Part shown: one piece after another, positions 52,138 to 60,358 of the stretch
How the letters are laid out: every line of letters starts with the position of its first letter
Position numbering within the stretch: position 1 is the first letter of the stretch
Source of the DNA: Amnibacterium kyonggiense
GTDB taxonomy: Bacteria > Actinomycetota > Actinomycetes > Actinomycetales > Microbacteriaceae
Length of the DNA stretch: 64,000 bases
Reading direction: 5' to 3'
NCBI RefSeq assembly: GCF_004364555.1
Contig: NZ_SOAM01000003.1
Coordinates: forward strand, 496,001 to 560,000
Translations under genes and position numbers: made by a program
Notes under the pieces: generated by a model
Database searches by the model: none
What the model was told of the DNA's origin: nothing
The model's input: the letters and a program-made list of their open reading frames with translations, nothing else

Positions 52138-52794
52138 TTACGCGTAAGCGGACAGCGGTCACTCGCACGCCCGGCGGACGAAGCTCGGGAGCACGAGCCA
52201 CCATCGTGGCCGGCGGTCGCACTCCACAGTCCCTTGGCCGGTCATACGCACCGACCTGGAACGCCGTCCAAACGGGTGAGATGCGGCTGGTCATGGAGGA
52301 GGCGTTCGGATCGGTCGCCGCGCTGTATTGGTTCGATCGATCACGAAAGCAGACGACCTCAGTCTACGCGTGTGGTCGAACGACGAGGCGGAGATCGAAT
52401 TGTTCTCCCGCGCGCTTGCAGCGAGGGCCGTGTTCAGGTACGGCATGACCCCGAGTCCTCTCGGCATTCGTCCTTCGGCGGCGTGAAGAGCTCCGGCTAG
52501 GGTCGCGAGCTCCCTGCGGCCAGATCTGCGAGTTCTGCAACCTGTAGACCGTGTGGCGACCGCGAGGTCGTCTGTCTCACGTCGACGCCCGGCCCGGACG
52601 CGACTGAGGAGGTGAAGGGCGAGGTACGCGGCGCCGAACCGCACGTCGACGTGCTGCGCCTCGCCAGCAGGGACGCGGAGCTAGGTGCGCGCGCCCTGGT
52701 CCCATCAAGCGCGAGCGAACGTAATCGGTCGCAAGTTCGGCGAGGACGCGGCCGATCGGGGTGAACGTAGCCACTATTGCGTAAGGTTCGACAC
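52138..52794. pseudogene. Decayed stretch after the Septu-like operon
   Basis: No intact gene. On the + strand, 52206-52350 (GRSYAPTWNAVQTGEMRLVM region) and then the -1 frame to the TGA at 52484-52486 (VWSNDEAEIELFSRALAARA) look like two halves of one frameshifted gene. On the minus strand 52550-52780 gives protein-like runs scattered over three frames. These are best read as relics of lost genes; no family is recognised. Confidence 0.35.
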
Positions 52795-53304
52795 ATGCCA
52801 CTGAACGACGAGGAAGCAGTGAAGAAATTGCTTGAAACTTCTTCACTGCATGACCTTACCGACGAGCAAGTTCTGCGTCTCGCAGCGTTGTTGCCAGAGA
52901 TGCCGTCGTCTCTTAGACAGACGCTGTTTGACCAAGTTCCTGGTTTGCGCGAAACCGCGCTTCAGAGTTCGAAGGTGTTTGAACAGATCTTTGAAGAGTC
53001 CCTCCGTGCGAACGACACCCACCAGTCCGAGTTCCATCAGGCGATGGTTGATATCCGAAAGGCTATTAGCGGCCGTCTCGAACAAGCCAGCCTAAGTGAG
53101 GAACAGGAGAGACATCTCATCAACGTCCTTATGGAAACGGGACGGATGGAGTATTTAAAGGACACGGAGAATAAGGCCTTCACGGCGGAGCAGGCGGAGG
53201 CAGCGCGGTGGTTCACTGCCGTGCAGACAAGCCTGCCCCTCGCAGTCACAATCGTCTCGGCCGGAGCACGTCTCGTGCTCCTGAGACGAGGCCTGCGTCT
53301 CTGA
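52795..53304 (+). CDS. Hypothetical helical protein with C-terminal membrane segment
   Basis: The 169-residue protein is acidic and almost wholly helical (DEEAVKKLLETSSLHDLTDEQVLRLAALLPEM, then long amphipathic stretches), ending in one hydrophobic segment (SLPLAVTIVSAGARLVLL) with a short basic tail. This tail-anchored layout recalls effectors that sit in the inner membrane. It lies about 660 bases after the Septu-like pair inside the island. Start is ATG 52795; TTG 52777 is possible. No family is recognised. Confidence 0.6.
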   Translation: MPLNDEEAVKKLLETSSLHDLTDEQVLRLAALLPEMPSSLRQTLFDQVPGLRETALQSSKVFEQIFEESLRANDTHQSEFHQAMVDIRKAISGRLEQASLSEEQERHLINVLMETGRMEYLKDTENKAFTAEQAEAARWFTAVQTSLPLAVTIVSAGARLVLLRRGLRL

Positions 53305-53762
53305 CGCCTCGATTTCCCATCTAGTTGAATTGTGGAATCGCACACTCGGCGCGCTACTCCCCGAAAAAGTCACAATCTGCAGGTGGCTTGACACAACCCA
53401 GTTTCCCGCCTCAGAGCAAGCTCCATCCATTTTCCGCCGGTGGGTACTTCCCCGTGTGCGGTGCATGGGAATCGGCCATCGCGTAGAGCAGCGGAGCCTC
53501 GCCCTGGCGTGCTCACACTATCGCGAGGCCGCGCGAAAACTGCACAACCGAATCAGGTTCTGTGCCTTGCGAAGTTGTTCTAGTGATCGAGGATGCTCGA
53601 GATCGCGGGGATCACGAGCATGGAGAGATGGTTCGTTAGTGCCGGATCATCGTTCAGAGATCTGCGGAGGCGCGCCCAGTTCAACTGGACGAGTAATCGA
53701 GGGCGGTAGCCGTCGAAGAAGTAGTGCTCGCCTCTACACGAGGACGCAGTCGGCCGACTAAA
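53305..53762. other. 458-base gap, no supportable gene
   Basis: Open frames here lack good codon use. One short run (MLEIAGITSMERWFVSAGSS, from ATG 53593) looks protein-like but has no upstream context and stops after 38 codons. It may be the end of a lost gene. Confidence 0.4.
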
Positions 53763-54218
53763 TCATCGAACAATGGCGTACGAGGGACTGACGGCGTAAG
53801 AGGCCTTTGAGAGCGTGAATCCCTCGATCTTCTTCGTCGCACCCTCAAAGATAGTGAAGTTGCAAGACATCCCGTGGGGGTGAGATCTGCACGTGAGTCC
53901 GTTCACGTCGATCACCACGCCGACAGGAAGCACTTTCGCCTTGTAGGAGTACCCGCGCACCGAGATCGCAGTATTTCCGCATCCGGGAGCGATACCGCCC
54001 TCCTCGTAGAGGAATCCGGACCAGCCGCCCGCCTCGCACGGGGTGCGGTATGGAAGTGTCCAAGCAGGGTCAATCGCCATGCAGCCGACTGCGGGGTAAT
54101 CCGAGCCCTCTTGCGCTCGGTCGGTCGAGCATCGGACGGAATGATCCGGCGAGTCCCAGCTGTAGACGTACTCCAGGCTCGGGTCAAAAAGGCCGCTCTT
54201 GTCGCGAAATCGAGCAAG
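53763..54218 (-). pseudogene. DUF6636-like secreted domain, in frame behind the lipase stop
   Basis: Directly after the TAA of the lipase gene the same frame stays open for 151 codons: LARFRDKSGLFDPSLEYVYSW, DHSVRCSTDRAQ, TLPYRTPCEAGGWSGFLYEEGG, GLTCRSHPHGMSCNF and GFTLSKASYAV. The Cys spacing and GxTC/GMxC elements resemble exported DUF6636-like domains of actinobacteria. There is no signal peptide and no start codon until an internal ATG at 54080, which would cut the domain. Either a nonsense mutation split a lipase-DUF6636 fusion, or the stop is read through, or this is a broken separate gene. Confidence 0.55.
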
Positions 54219-56096
54219 TTAAGAGGCAGTGTGGATCCGCGAAGGGGCGGCCTGGACCGCCGCGGAGTCTCGCGCGCCGCATCCCGGGTCGCCCTGCAGT
54301 GTCGTGATCGGACCGTGCGCAAGAGTTGTGGTTCTTGCGAGCGTGTAGTCCAGCCTGACCTTCGTCTGTGGACAGGTGCCCTCGGCCGTCGTTGCTAACC
54401 ATCCGACGTCGGTGCGCAGCTTGCCGTCAGCAAAGATCGCGTCGCTGAATCCAGGGAGTCCCGCTCCGCCTGCCGTCGTTAGTTCGCCGGGATCGATAAG
54501 GCCGATGGGTTTGAGGTCGTTCTTGTACACGGCGATGTAGGAGTAACCACCACCAGCCCCGGAGGCCGAACAGCCGAGGCTGATCGCGATGTCGCCGCGG
54601 TCCAAATCGGACATCCGCGACCGCCCGTCCGCGAGCAAGGCGATCGATTTCGATGTGGGGTTGGCTGCGTCGCCGTCGTAGAAGTCCAGGAGGCTGATGC
54701 CGCCGTTGCCATTCGTGCCAGGAATGGCGAAGCTGCCGTTCTCTAGGACGGCAGGCTTGTCGTAGCAGACACCCGCCGGAACCGTGATCGATCGGACTGC
54801 CGTCTTGAGGGACGCCTGCACCCGCGTGTCGATGTCGTCGTGGACCGACCCGAGCACGTCGTTCGTAAGCTCGATGTCCCTGGTGAGTTGACCGTGACCG
54901 CATGGGACCTTGCTGTCGACGATCGGCACACTGAGTCGCTTCGCGTCCACCTTCGCGACGACGCCGAGTGCGACGCCGACTTGATCCTGAGCCGCCCGGG
55001 AGACGTTGACCGTGTAGGCGCACGTGGTCTGATCGTGTTCACGACTCGGAGACGGAATCGCGGAACCTGAGGTGACGATGGTGTCGCCAAGATGAAGGGT
55101 TGTTGCCGGGTCGGCCTGTCGGAACCACGAGCTGTTCGTGATGTAGTCCGCGTTCCCCGCCAGCTGTACCAGGTGGATTGAGGAAGGGATCGCCGGAAGT
55201 TTCCGGATAGCGGCGGACCCGTACTGCAGGGCGTTGGCCGCGTCCGACTCGAGCGTGGTCACGGGGGTAAGGGCGTCGATCTTCGTGCAGATGCTGTCAG
55301 CGTCGGCGGTGCTGACCCGCCCGCATGCAGCGAGTATCGCGGTGGCGAGCGTCAGGAACGGTTGGCCGCCGAGGCCGCCGGTCACACCTGCCCCGAGAAC
55401 GGCGCCGTGGGCGAGGCTGTCCATAACCGAGCCCTTGTACGGCGTCCCCAGTGTGATGATGGTGCTGATCTCGCGAGCGCGCGTCTCAGCGCCATTTATG
55501 GACGGCGAGAACGTCTGCTCGATCGCGAGGCCGCCCATCGAGTGCGCGACGAGGACGACCTTTTGACCGGACGCTCGGAACAGACAGTCAATCGCAGTCG
55601 CCAGCGCTGTCCCGATGTGCGGATCGGTCACCCACCGATCGGACCATTGGTGGTAGTCGAATGTGTAGACCGCCGAGCCAGCCATGTCCTGCAATTGCCC
55701 AACGAGCGACGTGCGCGCAGCCACGGTCCCTGCGGCGTTGGATGTGAGATCGATCTTTCCGGAGAAATTGCCGGCCCGGGTGTCGTCGTGCTGTGACCGA
55801 CCGTTCCACCCGTGGATCATGATCACCGGCACGAATAGTCCTTTAGGGCCCGGCGAGATGCTGATCGGGTACCCGCTCGGGTCCTTGTCCGGGCCGCTCG
55901 TCAGCTTTGGCGCCAACTGCAGTTGCGAGTTGGTGCACCCTGTTGTCGAAGGGCTCGAAGCGAGCATTACCGGTGATGCCGCTGCAGGGAAACCAAATCC
56001 CACAATTGAGATGCCTGCGAGGACGACGGACGCCAGGAGCAGTCCAACGATCCCGCGAGTCACTGGCTCACAGGCAGAGTGCCGACCACGACCCAT
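54219..56096 (-). CDS. Secreted alpha/beta-hydrolase (lipase/esterase)
   Basis: ATG 56096 has GGAAGG upstream and opens a signal peptide (GIVGLLLASVVLAGISIVGFGFPAAA). The 625-residue protein has an alpha/beta-hydrolase domain with an oxyanion HGWNG (95-99) and the nucleophile elbow AHSMGG with Ser186; ITLGTPYKGSVM matches triacylglycerol-lipase-like enzymes. The C-terminal ~170 residues are a separate beta-rich domain (VLENGSFAIPGTNGNGG, IAVYKNDLKPIGLI). The gene is third in a leftward operon and overlaps the previous gene by 37 bases. Confidence 0.75.
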   Translation of the reverse strand: MGRGRHSACEPVTRGIVGLLLASVVLAGISIVGFGFPAAASPVMLASSPSTTGCTNSQLQLAPKLTSGPDKDPSGYPISISPGPKGLFVPVIMIHGWNGRSQHDDTRAGNFSGKIDLTSNAAGTVAARTSLVGQLQDMAGSAVYTFDYHQWSDRWVTDPHIGTALATAIDCLFRASGQKVVLVAHSMGGLAIEQTFSPSINGAETRAREISTIITLGTPYKGSVMDSLAHGAVLGAGVTGGLGGQPFLTLATAILAACGRVSTADADSICTKIDALTPVTTLESDAANALQYGSAAIRKLPAIPSSIHLVQLAGNADYITNSSWFRQADPATTLHLGDTIVTSGSAIPSPSREHDQTTCAYTVNVSRAAQDQVGVALGVVAKVDAKRLSVPIVDSKVPCGHGQLTRDIELTNDVLGSVHDDIDTRVQASLKTAVRSITVPAGVCYDKPAVLENGSFAIPGTNGNGGISLLDFYDGDAANPTSKSIALLADGRSRMSDLDRGDIAISLGCSASGAGGGYSYIAVYKNDLKPIGLIDPGELTTAGGAGLPGFSDAIFADGKLRTDVGWLATTAEGTCPQTKVRLDYTLARTTTLAHGPITTLQGDPGCGARDSAAVQAAPSRIHTAS

Positions 56097-56485
56097 CGTG
56101 CACCTTCCTTCATCATCGACACGAGGTAGGTCGCGGGGGGCAGCTTCGGGCTCGTCAACGTCGCAAGGAGCGTCCCGCTCGTCCGCGACGCCATTGCCCA
56201 GGATTTCCGGTCGACTACGACCGTCGACCCCGACGGAACCGCGTCGGCAATGTTTACCGAGTCCCTTCGACCGCTGGGTACCAGCGAGGCAGGATTTGAC
56301 GCGAGTCGCGCGAGCGCCTTTGACGCTTCCATACCGATCTGGGCCGAGGACGCCGCAGCACTGCGCGATGTCGGCGTGGCGATGGGTTTCGTGTCGACTC
56401 CACGAACCCCGAAGAACCACACGCCGATCCCGATGGCTGCGACAACGATCAGGAGGGGAACGGCGACCAGTGAGACTCGCTTCAT
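56060..56485 (-). CDS. Membrane-anchored protein of the lipase operon
   Basis: ATG 56485 has AGGAGG eight bases upstream and gives 141 residues: one N-terminal membrane helix (VSLVAVPLLIVVAAIGIGVWFFGV) and an exported domain ending TYLVSMMKEGARWVVVGTLPVSQ. The final beta hairpin looks like a small NTF2-like or adhesion-type fold, but no family is certain. It overlaps the preceding small gene by four bases and the lipase gene by 37, so the three are co-translated and probably work together at the cell surface. Confidence 0.65.
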   Translation of the reverse strand: MKRVSLVAVPLLIVVAAIGIGVWFFGVRGVDTKPIATPTSRSAAASSAQIGMEASKALARLASNPASLVPSGRRDSVNIADAVPSGSTVVVDRKSWAMASRTSGTLLATLTSPKLPPATYLVSMMKEGARWVVVGTLPVSQ

Positions 56486-56625
56486 CGAGCGATGCCTCCT
56501 AGGTCTCGAGTGCGGATCACGCAGCACGGTTCGGAGTCCCCGCACCTCGCGTCGAGGCGATTGGCGTACGCCACCCCAAATGCGAGCATCGGCTCGGGTC
56601 GGGTTCCCACGGCTGGAGCGGTCAC
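56482..56625 (-). CDS. Small 47-residue protein at the head of the lipase operon
   Basis: GTG 56625 stands seven bases after a good Shine-Dalgarno (GAAGGAG), and the TGA overlaps the ATG of the next gene (ATGA). The peptide (VTAPAVGTRPEPMLAFGVAY, then CGDSEPCCVIRTRDLGGIAR) has three Cys, two adjacent. The translation signals, not homology, make it credible. No family is known to me; it could be a regulator, leader peptide or small metal/redox protein. Confidence 0.5.
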   Translation of the reverse strand: MTAPAVGTRPEPMLAFGVAYANRLDARCGDSEPCCVIRTRDLGGIAR

Positions 56626-56886
56626 AAGGGACTCCTTCAGAGAACGAGTCGTCACGCTACGGCTAGCACCATGCCGATCGCCAGCCATGGTTCCATAGGC
56701 CTGATTTACAGTGACGTCGTCGGATACGAGCGTGAGTGTCTAGACCCGCTCCGCCCCGCCCTCCCCAGGCTGTATTCCAACCGCTTGACCTGCTCCCGGC
56801 ACCCCAACCTCGTTGTGACGTCGATACACAGCGACGCTGCACGGCGGCCCGCATTTTGAGAACGTGGGTGCCGTCGAGGAGGACTG

Positions 56887-58005
56887 ATGGGGTCGGTCGA
56901 GTCGTATGCCAATGGGCAGGGCAAGCGGTATCGCGTTCTGTACCGCCGTCCAGATCATGGGCAGACGCAGAAGCGCGGCTTCCGCACGAAGAAGGAAGCC
57001 GAGCTGTTCTTGGCGAGCGTCGAGCTCGACAAGCAACGAGGCGCCTACATCGACCCGTCGAAAGCGCGAGTGGCGCTTGGTGAGTGGATGGATGTCTGGC
57101 TCACGAGTCGGACGGACATGCGCGCGACGACGAGGACGCGCGTCGAAGGCATCATCCGCAATCGCATCGTCCCTGCGCTCGGTTCCACGCAACTTTGGTC
57201 GCTCAATCGTCTTCAGGTGCAGCAGTGGGCGTCCGAACTGCCCGGCGCACCAGACAGCGTGCGCAAGACGGTGAACGTGTTGTCCAGCGCCCTGCGCCTC
57301 GCGGTCGAGGACGGAAGGATCGTCGCCAATCCCGCACAGCGACTGAAGCTGCCCAAGGCCGTGAAAAGTGGCAAGCGATACCTGACGCATGACCAGGTCG
57401 CCGCGCTCGCGACCGAGGTCGGACAGCGGTCGAACGGCAGCGCGCTCGGCTACGACGTTGTGATCTTGACCCTGGCGTACTGCGGGCTGCGCTGGGGCGA
57501 GTTGGCCGGACTCCGTGCGATGGACGTCGATCTCGCCCGGGCACGTCTCGAGATCCGGCAGACGATCGTTGCGGATAAGGGCTATCCCCGCATCGAGCCA
57601 CCCAAGGACTACGAGCACCGATCGGTCGCGATTCCGGCCTTCCTCGTGCGCGGTCTCGACAGCGTGCTTCAGGGGCGAACAGACGACCAACCAGCCTTTC
57701 GCGGCGCGCGTACGGCCGTTCACCTGAGGAACCACGTCTTTCGGAACGGCTGGTTCAATCCGGCGGCGGCGATCGGTCTCGAGGGACTCACCCCGCACGA
57801 GCTCCGCCATACAGCGGCAAGCCTCGCTGTGAGCGCCGGCGCGAACGTGAAAGCGGTCCAGCGGATGCTTGGCCACGCCTCCGCCGCGGTCACCCTCGAC
57901 GTGTACGCGGACCTGTTCGACGACGACCTGGCATCAGTAGCGACAGTGCTCGATCAGCGGGCGATGCAGACGAATGTTGCCAATCTGTTGCCACGGCGCC
58001 CCTGA
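56887..58005 (+). CDS. int: Tyrosine integrase of the island
   Basis: The 372-residue recombinase has an N-terminal arm-binding beta domain (SVESYANGQGKRYRVLYRRPDHGQTQKRGF), a SAM-like core-binding domain (about 65-150) and the catalytic domain with R202 (GLRWGEL), K240, H304-x-x-R307 (TPHELRHTAASL), H330 (MLGH) and nucleophile Y340 (LDVYADLF). All catalytic residues are present. It lies 63 bases from attR, in the usual place for an enzyme acting on tRNA-Glu. Its last codons contain the right copy of the inner 23-bp repeat. Confidence 0.95.
   Translation: MGSVESYANGQGKRYRVLYRRPDHGQTQKRGFRTKKEAELFLASVELDKQRGAYIDPSKARVALGEWMDVWLTSRTDMRATTRTRVEGIIRNRIVPALGSTQLWSLNRLQVQQWASELPGAPDSVRKTVNVLSSALRLAVEDGRIVANPAQRLKLPKAVKSGKRYLTHDQVAALATEVGQRSNGSALGYDVVILTLAYCGLRWGELAGLRAMDVDLARARLEIRQTIVADKGYPRIEPPKDYEHRSVAIPAFLVRGLDSVLQGRTDDQPAFRGARTAVHLRNHVFRNGWFNPAAAIGLEGLTPHELRHTAASLAVSAGANVKAVQRMLGHASAAVTLDVYADLFDDDLASVATVLDQRAMQTNVANLLPRRP
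57976..57998. repeat. Inner island repeat, right (possible integrase arm site)
   Basis: This is the partner of 33651-33673 with one mismatch. It overlaps the 3' end of the integrase gene and includes GTTGCCA twice, 11 bases apart. Confidence 0.6.
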
Positions 58006-58034
58006 CCCAGCGTGTCGCACCGACCGCAGAAACA

Positions 58035-58064
58035 ACAAAACCCCCGGATGACCGGGGGTTTTGT
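58035..58064 (-). terminator. tRNA-Glu terminator brought in by the island
   Basis: A 13-bp stem (ACAAAACCCCCGG / CCGGGGGTTTTGT) with a 4-base loop follows the tRNA 3' end on the minus strand and, read rightward, also follows the integrase gene. Its core equals the ancestral terminator at 33464 but the outer stem differs, so the island carries its own version. Confidence 0.85.
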
Positions 58065-58068
58065 CGTG

Positions 58069-58116
58069 CGTGACCCCAGCGGGATTTGAACCCGCGTTAC
58101 CGCCGTGAGAGGGCGA
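58069..58116. repeat. attR: 48-bp direct repeat within tRNA-Glu
   Basis: Identical to 33499-33546. It includes the 3' 46 bases of the intact tRNA-Glu gene, so the island restores the tRNA on integration. Confidence 0.93.
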
Positions 58117-58143
58117 CGTCCTAGGCCGCTAAACGATGGGGCC
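58071..58143 (-). tRNA. tRNA-Glu (anticodon CUC)
   Basis: The 73-base minus-strand gene folds as a full cloverleaf: acceptor GGCCCCA with TGGGGTC (one G-U pair), D-arm with TTTAGCGGCCTAGGAC, anticodon loop CTCTCAC (anticodon CTC, so Glu) and T-arm GCGGGTTCAAATCCCGC. CCA is not encoded. It is the integration target of the island: its 5' part is chromosomal and its 3' part island-derived. Confidence 0.97.
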
Positions 58144-58309
58144 GCGCGCTGCGCAGGAGCGCAACGGTCGACAAGTATGCCACACCCGCCCGCCCGCTCC
58201 GAACACCGCGCTCCGGGGGCCGCGCGCGACTGATGGGGCGGTGCGCTCGGCCCCATCAGCCGCGCGGAGCCCCCGGAGCGATGGCGGCAGCGGCGCTCGG
58301 CGGCGGCGC

Positions 58310-59602
58310 TCAGCGGCGGCGCCGGACGAGGCGGCGCCACCGGCGGCGGAAGCGCACCGCCGCGGTCGGGCGGACGATCGTGATCGCCTCCGTCACGTCG
58401 GGGCGGAGCAGGTGGACGGGCGTCGCCCGCTCGAGGTCGAGCTGCTCGAGCACGTGGTCGACGGAGGCGAGGACCGAGCCCTGCAGCATCCACAGGTCGG
58501 GTCGCTGCCGGGGGTCGAGATCGAGCAGCGTCAGCTCGGTCAGCACCGCGCGCGCCTCCCCCACGGCGCCGAGGGTGCGCTCCCTCGCGAGCACGCGGTC
58601 CGGCTCGTTGCCGTCGTACTCCGCACCGACGAGGTCGCCGAAGGCGCGGAGGCCGGTCGCGGCGTCGTCGAGCACGACCGCGAACGCCCGGCGCAGCTCG
58701 GCCGCTGCCGGATCGTCGTCGCCTCCCCCGGTGGCGGACCGGGAGAGCACGACGAGCAGCGCCCGCTCGGCGGCGAGGCACCGCTCGAGCCGGTCGAGCG
58801 CGCCGCGGAGCGCCGGGTGGACCGCGTCCGTGGTGAGCGCGAGCGGGTTCAGCACCCGCGTCTGCTCCACCTCGCGGACGGCATCCCGCGCCACCGCGGT
58901 GTCCTCCGTCACGTGCCCGGTCCACTCGAGCCACGCCGCGACCTCCTCGCGGGCGGGCGCCCGCGCCCCGAGGGCCTGAGCGACCTCCGCGAGCAGCGCC
59001 GCCTGCGAGCGGGCGACCCGGCGGACCGCCTCACCCGCCTGGGCGTTCGGGATCGCGACGGGGACGAGGAAGGAGAACAGGATCCCGACCACCGTGCCGA
59101 TCAGCGTGTTCACGAGCCGGCCCTCGGCGCCGAGGCCCGGTGCGGAGACGGCGAGGATGAGCATCGCGCTGATGGGCGTCTCGAGCGACTGGTCGCCGAG
59201 CCGGAACACCTTCGCGAGCACCAGGGTGACCGCGATGACGAGCGCGAGACTCCACCAGGACAGCCCGGTCCACGTCGTGACGAGGACGGCGACGAGGACG
59301 CCGGTGAGCACCGCGCCGATCCGCACGAGCCCCATGACCAGCGTGCCGACCGTCGACGCCTGGACGACGAGCAGCGCGGTCAGCGGCGCCGTCAGATCGT
59401 GGATCCCCGGCGACACCGCATCCGCCACGAGGTACGCGACCACGGCCGCGACGGTGAGGCGCGCGATCTGCGTCGCGGACGGTCGGAGCCGGGCGGGCAC
59501 CTCCGCCCACGAGGTCGGGAACGAGGGCCAGACCCAGTCGAGCAGCCGGTGCACCCGGAGCCGGGCGCGCGAGCGGCGCCCCTCCGACCCGGACGACGAC
59601 AC
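58310..59602 (-). CDS. FUSC/aromatic acid exporter-like membrane protein
   Basis: The 430-residue protein has a block of about five to six membrane helices (40-190: IARLTVAAVVAYLVADAV, LTALLVVQASTVGTLVMGL, LETPISAMLILAVSAPGLG, NTLIGTVVGILFSFLVPVAI) followed by a long cytoplasmic helical domain. This is the half-size FUSC/ArAE layout found in actinobacteria, linked to efflux of aromatic acids or membrane stress. GTG 59602 follows GGAGG. The substrate is unknown. Confidence 0.75.
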   Translation of the reverse strand: MSSSGSEGRRSRARLRVHRLLDWVWPSFPTSWAEVPARLRPSATQIARLTVAAVVAYLVADAVSPGIHDLTAPLTALLVVQASTVGTLVMGLVRIGAVLTGVLVAVLVTTWTGLSWWSLALVIAVTLVLAKVFRLGDQSLETPISAMLILAVSAPGLGAEGRLVNTLIGTVVGILFSFLVPVAIPNAQAGEAVRRVARSQAALLAEVAQALGARAPAREEVAAWLEWTGHVTEDTAVARDAVREVEQTRVLNPLALTTDAVHPALRGALDRLERCLAAERALLVVLSRSATGGGDDDPAAAELRRAFAVVLDDAATGLRAFGDLVGAEYDGNEPDRVLARERTLGAVGEARAVLTELTLLDLDPRQRPDLWMLQGSVLASVDHVLEQLDLERATPVHLLRPDVTEAITIVRPTAAVRFRRRWRRLVRRRR

Positions 59603-59656
59603 GGCACCTCCGCTCCGCGCAGCGGATCCTCGGCGGTCCGGTGGTTGGCTCACCGC

Positions 59657-60295
59657 ATGCGCATCACCAAGCTCGAGCATGCCGCGCTGATCCTGGAGGA
59701 GGCGGGACGCCGCCTCGTGATCGATCCGGGCGGTCTCACGAACCCGATCCTCGGCCTCGAAGGCGTCGACGCCGTGGTCATCACCCACGAGCACGCCGAC
59801 CACTGGACGGCCGATCAGCTGCAGCGGATCCGGGACGTCAACCCGGACGCGCCGGTCTACGGCCCGTCCGGCGTCGTCCGCGCCGCGGAGGGCGTCGACA
59901 TCACGACGGTCGCCCCGGGGCAGACGGTCGACGTCGGCGGCTGGACCCTCCGCTTCTTCGGCGGCAACCACGCCCAGATCCACCCGTCGATCCCGATCAT
60001 CGAGAACGTCGGCGTGCTCGTGAACGAGCGCCTCTACTACCCCGGCGACTCGTTCTACGTGCCCGTTGGGGTGGAGGTCGACACCCTCGCGGCGCCCGCG
60101 GGCGCGCCCTGGATGAAGATCGCGGAGGGCATGGACTACATCACGCAGGTCGCGCCGAAGCGCGCGTTCGGCACGCACGACGGCGTGCTCTCCGCCGCGG
60201 GCGTCGGCCTCGTGCACGACCGGCTCAAGGCGGTCACGGAGGCGAAGGGCGGCGAGTACTTCGCCCTGAAGCCGGGCGACACCCTCGACATCTGA
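59657..60295 (+). CDS. UlaG-like metal-dependent hydrolase (MBL fold)
   Basis: The 212-residue protein has the UlaG-type metallo-beta-lactamase plan: MRITKLEHAALILEEAGRRLVIDPGGL, ITHEHADHWTADQL, a His in FFGGNHAQIHP, YPGDSFYVP and a late GTHDG. Enzymes of this group hydrolyse lactones or phosphodiesters with bound metal. It is divergent to the FUSC gene. No substrate can be assigned. Confidence 0.8.
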   Translation: MRITKLEHAALILEEAGRRLVIDPGGLTNPILGLEGVDAVVITHEHADHWTADQLQRIRDVNPDAPVYGPSGVVRAAEGVDITTVAPGQTVDVGGWTLRFFGGNHAQIHPSIPIIENVGVLVNERLYYPGDSFYVPVGVEVDTLAAPAGAPWMKIAEGMDYITQVAPKRAFGTHDGVLSAAGVGLVHDRLKAVTEAKGGEYFALKPGDTLDI

Positions 60296-60302
60296 TCCCG
60301 TG

Positions 60303-60342
60303 CTGCAGGAGTTCCTGCGGTCGAACGCGGGAACTCCTGCAG
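60303..60342. terminator. Bidirectional terminator between the MBL hydrolase gene and modC
   Basis: A 17-bp stem (60303-60319 with 60326-60342, one T-G pair, loop GTCGAA) lies between two convergent genes, seven bases after the stop of the MBL hydrolase gene. Confidence 0.8.
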
Positions 60343-60358
60343 GACGGAACGGGCGTGC

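Larger units (their letters stand above)
33499..58116. mobile_element. Genomic island integrated into tRNA-Glu(CUC), about 24.6 kb
   Basis: The region is bounded by the 48-bp tRNA direct repeats, carries a tyrosine integrase beside the intact tRNA end, and has matching 23-bp inner repeats at both ends. Cargo: alpha-galactoside uptake and degradation, two AraC regulators, a Septu-like defence pair with a large hairpin, and a lipase operon. No replication, conjugation or phage structural genes are seen, so it is not a prophage or complete ICE. Codon use varies along it: the GH27, first AraC, Septu and lipase parts have more A/T-ending codons than the 38.7-49.1 kb sugar operon. Confidence 0.88.

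Noticed and set aside
53330-53761. 143-codon plus-strand frame after the tail-anchored protein gene
   Set aside because: Translation is Ser/Arg/Cys-rich without family pattern, and no ribosome site is seen.
33499-58116. Prophage or integrative conjugative element
   Set aside because: No capsid, tail, lysis, replication, relaxase or type IV secretion gene was found; only an integrase and cargo are present.
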